Source: Nemertoderma westbladi | Lineage: Eukaryota > Xenacoelomorpha > Nemertodermatida > Nemertodermatidae | Length of the DNA stretch: 64,000 nucleotides | Direction: 5' to 3' | Assembly (NCBI GenBank): GCA_032718475.1 | Contig: JAUCBJ010001196.1 | Span: forward strand, 62,001-126,000 | Shown here: positions 22,903 to 32,781 of the stretch, piece by piece | How the letters are laid out: each line of letters starts with the position of its first letter | How positions within the stretch are numbered: the stretch's first letter is position 1 | Program-made: the position numbers and the translations under genes | Notes under the pieces: generated by a model | The model's input: the letters and a program-made list of their open reading frames with translations, nothing else | Told to the model about the DNA's origin: nothing | The model's database searches: none

Positions 22903-22915
22903 AACGGACATAATT
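22903..22915 (+). promoter_or_regulatory. AACGGACATAATT motif before the 3' ORFs of A
   Basis: The 13-bp text lies just upstream of the ATG at 22,921. A one-mismatch copy (AACGGACCTAATT, 37,597-37,609) sits just upstream of the matching ORF in element C. Its role is unknown; a splice, translation or binding signal are all possible. Confidence 0.35.
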
Positions 22916-22920
22916 TAAAT

Positions 22921-23862
22921 ATGGACCCAAATCGCCAAATTATCGGCGAATTACGTAATACAATAGATCTATTGGAATATCCACAACCTGGATCCCCTAA
23001 TTGTGATACAAATTGGAACGCCCTGATAAATGAGAATGTGCGAGTTGTCAAATTCTCCGGGTGAGAGGGACCGGATTCCCGGAATCTACGAGCCCTCCGG
23101 TTGGCCGATGCTAGTACGAGACTGAAAAGAACTCGGAACGCAAAGGCTACCGGAGGGGATGAGTTGTCATATTGGGAAACTTTTCGGCAAAGCGTCTACA
23201 GATCCCGATGTTTGATATACGACAACGAGGGAAACGCGACGCCCACCTCGAAAGCGATGACGTTGGCGCGATGTCAAAGTTTCGTCGATGACAACAGTAC
23301 GTACCTCGCCCACTGGCGAAACCTAGCGGAGTGTACGGCAATGCTACGAGAGGAACGTATATCCGTTATCCAGAATCGCGACGACTACCAGGAGAAGTAC
23401 GGGGCGAAAGAATACGGTCGATCCTTGGTCGTCGTCCTCGGAACCCTGGATGGTTTGGTATTGGTGTGTCGAATATTCCCGACACCCAGACAGGAAGTGC
23501 AAGCAGCCGGAGCGATCTGGTTGCTACCTCCGGAAATCCAAAAGATCCTCTTCGACTTCGACGTCATTAAAATCGGGTCGGATATAAAAGCGGACGTCCG
23601 GAACGACTACGCGAACGCTCCTTTAGGAAGAGACCATAAAGGAGATCTCAATGCCATTAGTCATTGCATCGACACCCAGACACTCCTAGCCTGGTTACGA
23701 TCCGCCGAATTCATGCGAGGATTCCGCGAGGTGAGACGGACGAAATCCGGGATCAGCTACCTCGCTGTACTAAACGGCGGCATCGACTTTAAACCTCAGA
23801 AATTCCAGGACTATAATAAGATATATGGTAGATACCCGGGATTGGAAATAAAGAGCGAGTGA
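22921..23862 (+). pseudogene. 3' ORF of element A with DEDD exonuclease-like motifs
   Basis: One frame from the ATG at 22,921, broken by TGA at 23,062 and ended by TGA at 23,860; without the inner stop it would be about 313 residues. CLIYDNEGN supplies a D-x-E like Exo I. A beta-rich stretch (SLVVVLGTLDGLVLVCRIF) and LLPPEIQKILFDFD lead to VIKIGSDIKADV, very like the Exo II block of RNase D/WRN and Pol I proofreading domains (KVGxxIKxD). CIDTQTLLAWL follows, where that family has DTxLxxYL. No convincing final Y-x3-D was seen and the Exo I to Exo II gap is long, so activity is uncertain. No signal peptide or membrane anchor is seen, unlike an envelope. Element C has the related text CVMFYDNEGG. 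Confidence 0.5.
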
Positions 23863-24207
23863 GAGGGTCGATGGAAGGACGTTGACAGGAGGTGGACGAT
23901 ACACCAAAGGTGGGAAAATCCCGATCGACGGAACTACATCTACGTCGTTATGGAGTCCTACACCGTTGCTAAGTTTATATGTAAAACTCTCGATAACCTC
24001 ATTACGGCGGTTCCTCTTTCCTTTGTCGACTACGACTGGAACGAGGTTATAAACCACGCGTTCAAAGCGGTCGAGAACATTACACCGGGAGAGACGAAAA
24101 CACTCACCGTTATCGATTCCTGGGACGAGAATGGACCTAACGACATCGCCACGATTACCGATCTTCTCTGTGCAGAGGAGCCTCTGATTTCTTCAGAAGC
24201 TACATGA
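23863..24207 (+). pseudogene. Continuation of the 3' ORF of A, unknown function
   Basis: It stays in the frame of the preceding ORF after the TGA at 23,860, with an ATG at 23,950 and a stop at 24,205. The product includes AKFICKTLDNLITAVPLSF and an acidic tail ending LLCAEEPL. I recognise no family. It may be the C-terminal part of the exonuclease-like protein or a separate product. Confidence 0.4.
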
Positions 24208-24208
24208 G

Positions 24209-24658
24209 GGCATTCTACTGTCTACCCCAAAGCGACCACTCGAGCCGGAAGCTGCATACGAACCGGCCGCCAAACGGGTTGCCTCGGCCGAACCTGCGAT
24301 GGAAGCAGGCGCCTCTACCCCACTCGGCTCCGGTAGCCCTGCGAGGGAGTTAGTCACTACCTCCGCGTTGAGCGACTTCGGCGATATATGCCAAAGGTTA
24401 TCCCCATATCCTTTCCCGGGCGGCGAAGACTGGTCATCAGAGATTCCGAGTACCAGCCTCAGCGATACTGGTCGAGAAGGGTCCCAGCGCTGCGCCGACT
24501 CCCGAAGATCTCCTCGGAATCCCTCCGTCGAAAACCCCGGCACCTCTTCGCCGACCAGCGGTGGCTACTACCCCCTCCGTTCCACAGGATCCTATGCGAC
24601 TAACCCGATGGTACGCCGAGCAGACCGAATGGATCCACCGCCAGAAACGGTCGTCTGA
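24209..24658 (+). pseudogene. 3' ORF of A: S/P/G-rich linker with basic motif
   Basis: A frame shifted by one from its upstream neighbour encodes PKRPLEP and EPAAKRVA, which look like a bipartite nuclear-localisation signal, then a disordered Ser/Pro/Gly-rich region. It overlaps the next frame (24,561-), into which the coding probably passes near 24,580. No catalytic domain is seen. Confidence 0.4.
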
Positions 24659-25031
24659 GATGAGACCGGCAGGACATAAAGAAGGTTATCGGAGCGAGAA
24701 CCTACTATGCCAAAGCCCAGCCTTTCGCGGGCTACCAGCCACCGCGAATATTCAAAAGAGCGACCGACGACTCGAGTATTACGTCGGCGTCCCGATTCTG
24801 ATATTCCCCGGTCGAGAGATGCAGTTGGAGATATGCGCAAACTGCGGTTCGGAGCAGTGCCCATGTGGTAGACGAAATCGGGTTACTGATTCGTGCCTAC
24901 AGCTCCTCGGGATACTGTATTGCCCATACTGCGCAACATCGGGACATGATGTCTCGGTTTGTCCAATCCTTTATAACCTCTGCACAACTTGCGGTTTCCG
25001 TGGACATTCCGCTAGCCCCGCTGCTATATAA
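24561..25031 (+). pseudogene. 3' ORF of A: zinc-knuckle protein segment
   Basis: The product has a basic start (RWYAEQTEWIHRQKRSS), then CANCGSEQCPCGR, then CPYCATSGHDVSVC (C-x2-C-x4-H-x4-C, a classic CCHC knuckle) and CTTCGFRGH, the start of a second knuckle cut by a frameshift. Zinc knuckles bind nucleic acid. This element already has knuckles in gag, so a second knuckle protein in the 3' position is unusual. Confidence 0.55.
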
Positions 25032-25553
25032 AATGTCCTACAAAAGACGTTACCGCTATGGGAAATATGGTCATGTTCGAAACATACGCAAACAGCCATA
25101 TAAGGACCAAAATGCGGAGAAAAGCTCAGAATATCGCACAGGAAATGGCATGCGGGTACTTTTCCTTCCCGACACCTCCACACGACAGCGACGTTACCTT
25201 TTCACTACGTGGATCTGTTGCTGAGCGCCGGATTATTCGGCCCATTCGAAGTCCTTAGACGCTTATATTCGTATAAGGAGGAGTTTGGTGACGGAAAGTG
25301 GTTCCTAGAGGCGCGCAACACCGAGTTGGAAAGACGTACCGATATGATCCCGTTGCCATCGAAAGGAAGAGCCGCCAGGAGACAAGCCGAAACGTTGCTC
25401 ACGATGGATGTCGATGCTCCCCTACCAGCTCTAGCGATCGATGAGAGTCGACGGGCGAAGAGGAGGAAGGCCTTATCAGAGAAAGAAATAGAGGACCAGG
25501 ATATTCCAGGAACATTTATATTGGACATTTATTCTTTATATATATATATATGA
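25032..25553 (+). pseudogene. 3' ORF of A: C-terminal basic tail
   Basis: Coding text is spread over three frames (about 25,030-25,140, 25,058-25,258, 25,209-25,553), showing at least two frameshifts. The end includes EVLRRLYSYK and EARNTELERR, which resemble EVHRQPYEYK and KARECELERT of element B (about 49,150-49,220), then acidic and finally basic text (SRRAKRRKALSEKE). It is about 115 bp upstream of the 3' LTR, so it is the last coding sequence of the element. Confidence 0.5.
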
Positions 25554-25650
25554 ACTCTAGGCCAAATTAATCAAGACTATGCAATATTACAATTTTGGGT
25601 TTTTTATATGGGAATGACCTATGCAAACTCAATCTACCGATAGACCTCAC

Positions 25651-25669
25651 GAAGGTCATTGGGGGGGAC
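25651..25669 (+). promoter_or_regulatory. Polypurine tract of element A
   Basis: GAAGGTCATTGGGGGGGAC lies directly against the TG of the 3' LTR, the expected place of the plus-strand primer. Confidence 0.6.
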
Positions 25670-27165
25670 TGTTCGTGGTATTTCAACTTTTCATAAAAGC
25701 GAGTTGAATATTTTTTGTATTTATTTAAAATGATTATTCCGATATCACTACTGGGTGCGGGACAGTGTGTTTTGGGCACACTCAATGAACTGGGGGCGAT
25801 TTATGGGCGAATATTGGGGCGACTTACAGGGTACGGGATTCATTTCATGTATATAAGGGCCAGGGGGGGAAGGAAAAGTTAAGCAGTATTCAGGTTTACC
25901 TGACTACTATTAGGCCTAGCCAACTTCCTGCTGCCTGTAGAGGTGGATTTGGTAACTCGCTAGGTCTAAAGGACAAGGACTGCCCTTAGCAGTCCCTGGC
26001 CAACAGCAGTTATTACGAGCCTGAAAAGGACATCGGAAAGTCTGCTGCTTGTGTCAGGGATTTGCGACGGGAAACGACGACAGACCCCGTAGCCAAGCCA
26101 TACTGGTTCTCGATGATCGTTCCCTTCGGGGTTCGTGAGGGGTGGGACGGACACGCGAAAGGGTCGACCGACTAACAGAGGAAGGGTTTGACGAGGACTG
26201 CCCTTAGCAGTCTCTGGTCAACAGCAGTTATTACGAGCCTGAAAAGGACATCGGAAAGTCTGCTGCTTGTGCCAGGGATTTGCGACAGGGACCGACGACA
26301 GACCCCTTAGCCAAGCCGTACTGGTTCTCGATGATCGTTCCCTTCGGGGTTCGTGAGGGGTGGGACGGACACGCGACGGGGTCGAAAGACAGAGGACTGG
26401 ACTCTACTGGCCTACCGACTGTTCGGAGCAGTTTCTCGGCTGCCGAAGCGACTACGAGCCTGAATAAGGACTCGGAAAGCCTAGGTGGTTGGGTCTCTGC
26501 GATGAACCGACAGACCCCTAGCCAAGCCGTACTGGTTCTCGATGATTGTTCCCTTCGGGGTTCGTGAGGGGTGGGACGGACACACGAACGGGTCCACCGA
26601 CACGACAGACTCCTAGCCAAGCCGTACTGGTTCTCGATGACTGATCCCTTCGGGGTTCGAGAGGGGTGGTACGGATACGCGACAGAGTCTACCGACTGGA
26701 CCGACCCTTAGCCAAGCCGTACTGATTCTCGATGATCGATCCCTTCGGGGTTCGGGAGGGGTGGTACGGATACGCAACAGGGTTGACCGACACCGACACT
26801 ATGGCACCAAGACTAGGACCGAGGGAAAATCTGGGGAACATTAGTTAGGCTAAAATCTGAGCGAACAGTGGGTAATTAAATAATTTACTGTAGGGATTTA
26901 TATTGTCGTGTATTATTATTGTGAATAATTTGGTGTATATTGGTTTGGGGAATCCCAATTTATTCTCAATCAAGATTCAACTGTAGGGAAGTTACATTAA
27001 AGGTATATCCAACCAATGCAGCTTTTTCTCAACCGCAATCTTGCATCTAAGAACTTATTCCTTCTCCACAATCAATATCCGGTGACTGGCCGGGATTCCG
27101 TGGTCTGTAAAGTTCCGCCTCCAGCATCGGCGTTTTCCCCCATGGTGTCGGGAATAACGGCAACA
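25670..27165 (+). repeat. 3' LTR of element A
   Basis: 1496 bp, TGTTCG..GGCAACA. It matches the 5' LTR with a few percent substitutions and keeps the 300 bp that the 5' LTR has lost. It contains five or so tandem units with TAGCCAAGCC[GA]TACTGG. ATATA follows directly. Confidence 0.92.
25850..25857 (+). promoter_or_regulatory. Candidate TATA box in the A LTR
   Basis: TATATAAG followed by GGCCAGGGG. The element F LTR has a diverged counterpart before the same GGGCCAGGGG. The 5' LTR of A lacks the whole segment. Confidence 0.45.
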
Positions 27166-27170
27166 ATATA

Positions 27171-29060
27171 ACCCGGACGACGGACAAGGTAAGAAAGATG
27201 CTAGCCGACTCCGGTAACATCGGCAGGGAAGGGTTAGTAGAACTTATAAAGGGATATAACTCAGCGTGATTTAGCGAGATGGGGGAGCTTGCAGTCCTAG
27301 CGAAGAGAGCAGTGGAGTCTCAGTTGAGCGACGTAGCGACGAAGATTTACGACAGGGCTTTAGCGGCCTTGTTGGAGCACTGCGCGGTATCGGAGCGATT
27401 CCGACGAGTTAGGACAGAAAACTGGTTTCTATAGGCGCCGCGAGCGCAGGCGACTCAGGTAAGTGACGTGGAGTTAAGGAACTTCGTGGAGCAGGAAGAG
27501 ACCCAAGACAAGGAAGATCGACGATACCAGAGGGAAGTCACCAGCTGGCTGATGCAGAGCGGAGTAGTAGTACCGGGTCAGGTGTTACCGACAACGGAGA
27601 ACATCCAACAGAGGACGTTAACTCCACCCGACGACGCATCCAGAAACAGTGGGGATTCTCAGGTTAGTCATGCGCGAGGGAAGGTTATATGTGCTAGATC
27701 CCTAGTTTCTCACAACTCGGCAGAGGAGAGAAGACGACAATTAGACGAACAATTAGACGCAAAGCTGCGCAAGTTGGAGGACATAAGTAAGTGTGAGCAA
27801 GCCGAACGCGAACAGGAAGAACGCGAACTCCAACTTGAGTGCGAACGCGAACAGAAGGAACTCTAACTCGAGCGCAAACGCGAACAGAAGGAACGCGAAT
27901 GGAAGGAACGCGAGCGCCAACTAGAATGCGAACGGGAAGCCAAGGAATGCGAACAAAGGAGATGCGAATTTCAACTCGAACGCAAGCGCAAGGAGCGCGA
28001 ACTTGAGTGCGAGAAAGAGCGACGTGCATTGTATGAAGAAAAGGCGCGACTGGAAGAAGAGAGCGCAGCGAGTCTCACGAGGGAAGAATAACAACGCAAA
28101 CTGGCGCAATTGGAAAGTGCGAGATTAGACTTAGAAAGCGAAGAATGAACTAGGAAGGCAAATGAAATTGACGAGAAGGGGATGCGAATGATCGAAGAAT
28201 GTGGGGCGAGTGTAGGTACCGAGTTGCGAGAACTGTTCGCACAGCAGAAGGCCGAACAGGAGGCGAGAACTCCAGTTATACGTGAGTCGACGGCGACCAG
28301 AATTCCTATACCCAGTCCAACTATTACGAGTACTCGGATCGCTAAACCATTTTCTACATATCGCACACCAGTTGGCATTAGTGCTTCACCCATCGCGCAG
28401 GATCCGCACCATCAGGACGGCGCACAGCGACGCAACTATTATCGAGACGAAGAGGAGTTTATAGAAGAAATTCCTAGAGGCCGAGTATTGGGCGAACCGA
28501 AACCGCAGATTTGGAATATGCGGATGGATCGCATTCCCAGTTCGACGGAGAACTTCCGGGTTAAACCGGAAGAAGGATCATATGAGAGACAGCGGATTAC
28601 CCAAATAGAGCCGACAATTCAGCAGAACCCTAGCCAGGAGTTTATTACGAGGGAGGAGTTAGGTACCAGTTTAGTGCAAGCTATATTGCCGCACATCCAA
28701 CCTATAACGGACATGCTTAGTATCCTACAGTTAAAGGAAGCAGCACATGTAAGAAGTAATTCTAATCCTAGCAGGCCTGAACTAGATAGAGTCCAACCTG
28801 GCCAACAAGTACGCATATCGGAGGCAACAATACCACAAAGACCTCAAGTAAGAATGCCCGTCCCTACGATCCACAATCCCGACATCGAACACTCGGCGGA
28901 GAGATTTATACAGGAGGCCTGGGTCAGGGCCTCGGCGCATAAACCAACGCGAGCGCTGAGAACCGACACAGACTCGAGCGATGAAGAGGAAGAATCGTCC
29001 CAAAACTGGAAGGAAAGAAGGACCGACGCGGAGCAGGTAAGTATGAATCCCCTGACTTAA
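27171..29060 (+). pseudogene. Element C gag, main part with E/R-rich coiled coil
   Basis: One frame runs throughout, interrupted by stops at 27,267 (TGA), 27,432 (TAG), 27,864 (TAA), 28,089 (TAA) and 28,146 (TGA). After a helical start comes a long repeat of E-R-E-x-x-x-x-E (about 27,780-28,080; for example EREQKEREWKERERQ), predicted to be a single long coiled coil. A Pro/Arg-rich linker and an acidic end follow (DTDSSDEEEESSQNW). Element E has a comparable charged block in its gag. The charged repeat is not a feature I associate with standard BEL Gag. Confidence 0.65.
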
Positions 29061-29610
29061 CAACCCTGCAGAACTAAACAATTTGTTAACCCGGAATGAC
29101 GCAACCCTTAGAGATATAGGTAAGTTTGCTGCTAGTTCAACTATCTGCTACAGATGCTCCATCGAGAACCTAGAGCCATTGCTGACAACTTCATCGGCAA
29201 TGAAAGAGCATTTGAACTAGCTATGAAGACCCTTAGCGACATCTACGGGAATAAAACCAAGATGGCACAGTCGATAGTGGAAGACTTGGGTAAAGGCGGA
29301 AGGATTATAACTCCATAACTCTATAACTCTATAACTATAACACTATTTCGAACGCATTAGACATCTTGAGGACGGTGAATCTACCTCATCATGGTGATCA
29401 CGCCGAAGTTTTAAAGAGCATAATAAGAGGTTTAAACATGCATTACCGACAGAAATGGCGCAAATTAGAGAATAAGTTAGAGGGTCAAGGTAAGATGTTG
29501 AACCCCTGTGACTTTTAACTCAGTAGACAGATATAATTCGAGTACCCCTGCCATTAGATCAGACTCGCGAGTATGGTCATGTGAGCGGTCAGATAGACCT
29601 AAGGTAAAGC
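29061..29610 (+). pseudogene. Element C gag, capsid-like (DUF1759-type) remnant
   Basis: Around 29,158-29,290 one frame reads REPRAIADNFIGNERAFELA then LSDIYGNKTKMAQSIV, which fits the BEL capsid pattern (..GEA..YELALKALEERYGN). The stretch that follows is broken by stops and a short CTCTATAACT repeat near 29,310-29,340. It links the coiled-coil part to the zinc knuckles. Confidence 0.5.
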
Positions 29611-29619
29611 AACAGGAGT

Positions 29620-30113
29620 TGCCGGATGGATTTGTAGGTGGTTGCCAATTCTGCTTACTAAAGGAGGTAAGATCTGACGACCATAAGTTAGACAGTTGCA
29701 GACGGTTTAAAGACTAAACTTCGGAACAGAGAAGGGTTCAAGTGCGGACGTTGGACACCTGTTGGGCATGTCTTGCGCCCGGTCATATACGGCGGCAGTG
29801 CCCGAACAGCAAGGACGGATGCATGGAATGTGGCAGACTACATCACAAGTTGCTACATGCGGATTTCCATACCCCAATGGACCGTTACTTACAGAGAAAT
29901 CCTCAAAGGAAGGGGAGCAGAGATCCCGTAACGATAAGAAGAAATACATACACCGGCATCCAAGACGATGGATATCAACCAGGTTCGTCGGACGAGGACG
30001 GTGAGGCGAGCGCGAGAGAGGTGACCTGCCAGGGGTTCACCGTGGATTGGATAGTTCATCGACCAGCGCGCGGATGTATTTATCATCGGTCACGTCAGAG
30101 ATATTCAGCATGA
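29620..30113 (+). pseudogene. Element C gag zinc knuckles
   Basis: CQFCLLKEVRSDDHKLDSC (from about 29,645), then after a stop CWACLAPGHIRRQC and CMECGRLHHKLLH. This C-x2-C..H-x4-C pair plus CxxC..HH is the usual end of BEL Gag and matches the same block in element A. The frame differs from the protease that follows. Confidence 0.8.
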
Positions 30114-30805
30114 TTCCGGTGAAACTTACTGGAGATAAGGGGTCGAAAAGAATATATGTGATGTTGGACATTGCATCCACATTATCATATATAGACGAGG
30201 AAGTGGCGAGAGCCATTTCCAGCTTCCGGGATGCCGAGGAAATAAAGATAGAGTTAAAATCCATGCACGGGGTAGGTGACCTTAGGGGACATAAGATTTC
30301 GGTAGAACTAGACTCCCTACTCCCGAGAGACGAGCACACTCGACAAGAGCGGAGAGCTTTGCCATTGGATGGATTCAAGTGTCTAGCTATGAAGGGGTTC
30401 GGCAGGCAGTTATGTAAGGTGCCACCGATGAGTCCCATAGCACAGGAGTATTTTGACAAGCTCAGAATACCGAGACACCAGGTGGGTTATAGGAATGCGT
30501 CTATGTTGATTGGAGCAGAACAGCTGATCGCGCACCAAATATGGGAAACGAGACCAGCTGAGCCATATGTAAATGGGCCACACACCCATAGGATTATATT
30601 AGGTTGGTATACACGAGTACTCATATGTTATGAGTTTTCAGGCGGCGATAAGCCAAAGGATAGACACGACAAATTACAGCCTATAACTCAACAACCGTTA
30701 GTAGAACCACCAGACATAGACGAGTTTAGGAGAACCTGTATTGACCACTATAGCGACTTTAGCGAGTCAGACGAGGAGTTGATTCCCGATAATGTTAGAT
30801 TGTAG
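30047..30805 (+). CDS. BEL-type protease region of element C
   Basis: A 252-codon frame. YVMLDIASTLSYIDEEVA aligns with the active site A.LDSGSTxTxI; the Asp is kept but Ser-Gly is replaced by Ile-Ala, so activity is doubtful. SMLIGAEQL and HRIILGWYT correspond to the LIGxD and GW motifs. It overlaps the zinc-knuckle frame at its start, meaning a frameshift in that overlap. Confidence 0.7.
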   Translation: MDSSSTSARMYLSSVTSEIFSMIPVKLTGDKGSKRIYVMLDIASTLSYIDEEVARAISSFRDAEEIKIELKSMHGVGDLRGHKISVELDSLLPRDEHTRQERRALPLDGFKCLAMKGFGRQLCKVPPMSPIAQEYFDKLRIPRHQVGYRNASMLIGAEQLIAHQIWETRPAEPYVNGPHTHRIILGWYTRVLICYEFSGGDKPKDRHDKLQPITQQPLVEPPDIDEFRRTCIDHYSDFSESDEELIPDNVRL

Positions 30806-30969
30806 GAACCACTCTAAAACGACCAGACAGATAGTGAACCCGAGGACTACTGTTATCAGACCCGTGGGTCTGGTTCAGTGGCCCACGCCACTTATTTGAG
30901 TAACATTTTGACTTATACCAATATAGTGGAGGGTCAGGTGGCGAAATATCGAGACCTCGACATTTTCCA

Positions 30970-31740
30970 ATGGAGAACAACTACAACTTGGCCCTGAAAC
31001 GATTGAACGGAGTAAGGGCTCGGCTGTTAAAGAATCAAGATGTTAGGGAGAACTATTTCGCCAAGGGATTTGCTGGGAAGGTAGAGAACCCCGACTTAGT
31101 GATGGACCAGACTTATTACCTCCCACAACACTATGTGACTCACCCCGACAAACCAGACAAGGTCCGAGTAGTCAATGACTGCGCAGCAGTCTATAGAGGT
31201 ATGTCCCTGAATTCAGAGTTGATGGATGGTCCCAACCTAAATAACTACTTTATAGGGATACTGTTACGCTTTAGACAGCGGCGATTTGCGTTTACTTGCG
31301 ACATCGAGGCGATGTTTCACCAGGTAAGAGCCTGCAAGGCGGACCAGGATAGTCTCAGATTTCTCTGGTACGAGAATGAAGACCTATCCGGCCCAGTGGT
31401 CACATACCAGATGTATGTCAGGATATTTGGCGCCTGCGATAGTCCCAATGGTACGTTGTTCGTTTTAAAGAAAACGGCGACAGCCCAAATTGGTAAGTAT
31501 CCAGTAGATGTTATCGAGTCCATCCTGAGAAACTTCTACATGGACGACGGATTGGTGTCCAAAGACACAGCGGAACAAGCCATAGAAGTGGCTCACGGCC
31601 TACAGGAGTGCTTGGCTATAGGAGGTTTTCCACTAACCAGGTTCACCACCAATTCGGAGGCCTTATTAGAATCGTTCCCGGTGAAGGATCACGGGAGCGG
31701 AGACATTGAATTGGGTGTAGAACCCATCCCCATGGCGTGA
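30970..31740 (+). CDS. Reverse transcriptase of element C
   Basis: A 256-codon frame. Motifs in order: YYLPQHYVTHPDKPDKVRVV, the substrate-binding VVNDCAAVY, FTCDIEAMFHQV (first catalytic Asp), GACDSPNG, and FYMDDGLVS (the YMDD box with both catalytic Asp). This order is typical of BEL/Pao RT. It copies element RNA into cDNA. The frame stops with TGA at 31,738 and continues directly in RNase H. Confidence 0.9.
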   Translation: MENNYNLALKRLNGVRARLLKNQDVRENYFAKGFAGKVENPDLVMDQTYYLPQHYVTHPDKPDKVRVVNDCAAVYRGMSLNSELMDGPNLNNYFIGILLRFRQRRFAFTCDIEAMFHQVRACKADQDSLRFLWYENEDLSGPVVTYQMYVRIFGACDSPNGTLFVLKKTATAQIGKYPVDVIESILRNFYMDDGLVSKDTAEQAIEVAHGLQECLAIGGFPLTRFTTNSEALLESFPVKDHGSGDIELGVEPIPMA

Positions 31741-31743
31741 GTA

Positions 31744-32760
31744 TTGGGACTCGCTTGGAACCCAAACACGGATAAGTTCCAGGTGAGAGTTAGGTTTGAA
31801 CCCAGTAGCCCAGACAAAATTTTTGACCTGATGAACTTTATCAGTCCAGTAATATTACAGGCACGAATATGTATGAGGAAAATCTGGCTGTCCGACCTAG
31901 AGTGGGACGAGCCAATATCCCCTATACATGCAAAGAAGTGGAGAGAGTGGGAAGCCGATTTACATCTATTGAAAAATATAGATGTACCCCGCTCCTACTT
32001 TCCGAATCAGCTGGTATTTCCAGCTGATCTTGAACTGCACTTATTCAGTGATGCAAGTGACACCGGCTTTGGTATGGTAGCCTACCTTCGCCGAGAGGTA
32101 AGTCAGAATAAGTTTGAGAAGGCCTTTGTGACCTCTAGATCAAAGACAATGCCGGTCAAATACATGACAGTCCCTTGTGCAGAGTTGCAGGCGGCAGTAG
32201 TCTCGGTTGAAGTAAGTAAGCAGATAATAGAGGAGTTGGACACGACATTGACATTATTTTATTGGACGGACGCATCCTTAGTGTTAGTGTATGTTGCAGC
32301 TGACAATATTGCACTAAAGACATTTGTGGCCAACAGACGCGCTCATATCGTCGACTTTTCGACGAAGGAACAATGGAGACATTGTCCGGGAGTGTTAAAC
32401 CCGGCTGACATAACTTCGAGAGGTGCTATGCCGGCGGAATTCTGTCAGGAGGAATCCCAGGTGTTTTGGTTACATGGGCCTGATTTTCTAACGAGGACAC
32501 AGGATCATTGGCCAGAGCGACTGAAGATAGTGACCAATCCGATGCCGAAGGATGCAGAGGTCAAAGTGGAGAAAGTTTCCAAGTCTAAGTCTAAAGCCAA
32601 ACTCGAGTCATTGGAGCAGTCTGAAGAGTCATTGGAGTGGCTTGAAGAGTCATTGGAGTGGCCCGGAGACCTGTCAGACCAAGAGACTTACGTGACTACA
32701 AGGTCCGGAAGGGTAAGTTATGACATAAAACCACCCTTACAGACTACACAAGGGTCATAA
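31744..32760 (+). CDS. RT thumb and RNase H domain of element C
   Basis: A 338-codon frame that follows RT. It has LGLAWNPNTDKFQVRV (RT connection), ARICMRKIWL, then LHLFSDASDTGFGMVAYLRR with the first RNase H Asp, CAELQAAVVSVE with Glu, and FYWTDASLVLVYV with the next Asp. The tail LHGPDFL is the post-RNase H segment, then a lysine/glutamate-rich linker. It degrades the RNA strand in the hybrid. Confidence 0.88.
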   Translation: MGLAWNPNTDKFQVRVRFEPSSPDKIFDLMNFISPVILQARICMRKIWLSDLEWDEPISPIHAKKWREWEADLHLLKNIDVPRSYFPNQLVFPADLELHLFSDASDTGFGMVAYLRREVSQNKFEKAFVTSRSKTMPVKYMTVPCAELQAAVVSVEVSKQIIEELDTTLTLFYWTDASLVLVYVAADNIALKTFVANRRAHIVDFSTKEQWRHCPGVLNPADITSRGAMPAEFCQEESQVFWLHGPDFLTRTQDHWPERLKIVTNPMPKDAEVKVEKVSKSKSKAKLESLEQSEESLEWLEESLEWPGDLSDQETYVTTRSGRVSYDIKPPLQTTQGS

Positions 32761-32781
32761 TTAGTAAGTGACGGACAGAAA

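Larger units (their letters stand above)
16092..27170 (+). mobile_element. Element A: complete BEL/Pao-like insertion with ATATA target duplication
   Basis: The 5' LTR starts TGTTCG at 16,097 and the 3' LTR ends GGCAACA at 27,165. ATATA directly precedes the first (16,092-16,096) and directly follows the second (27,166-27,170), a classic 5-bp duplication. Inside: small ORF, gag, protease, integrase, repeat-bearing spacer, 3' ORFs, purine tract. RT and RNase H are absent. It is inserted in the gag of element C. Confidence 0.92.

Noticed and set aside
22921-24207. In-frame TGA codons in the A 3' ORFs as programmed readthrough or selenocysteine
   Set aside because: Stops occur at different places and types in A, B and C, with frameshifts alongside; decay is the simpler reading.
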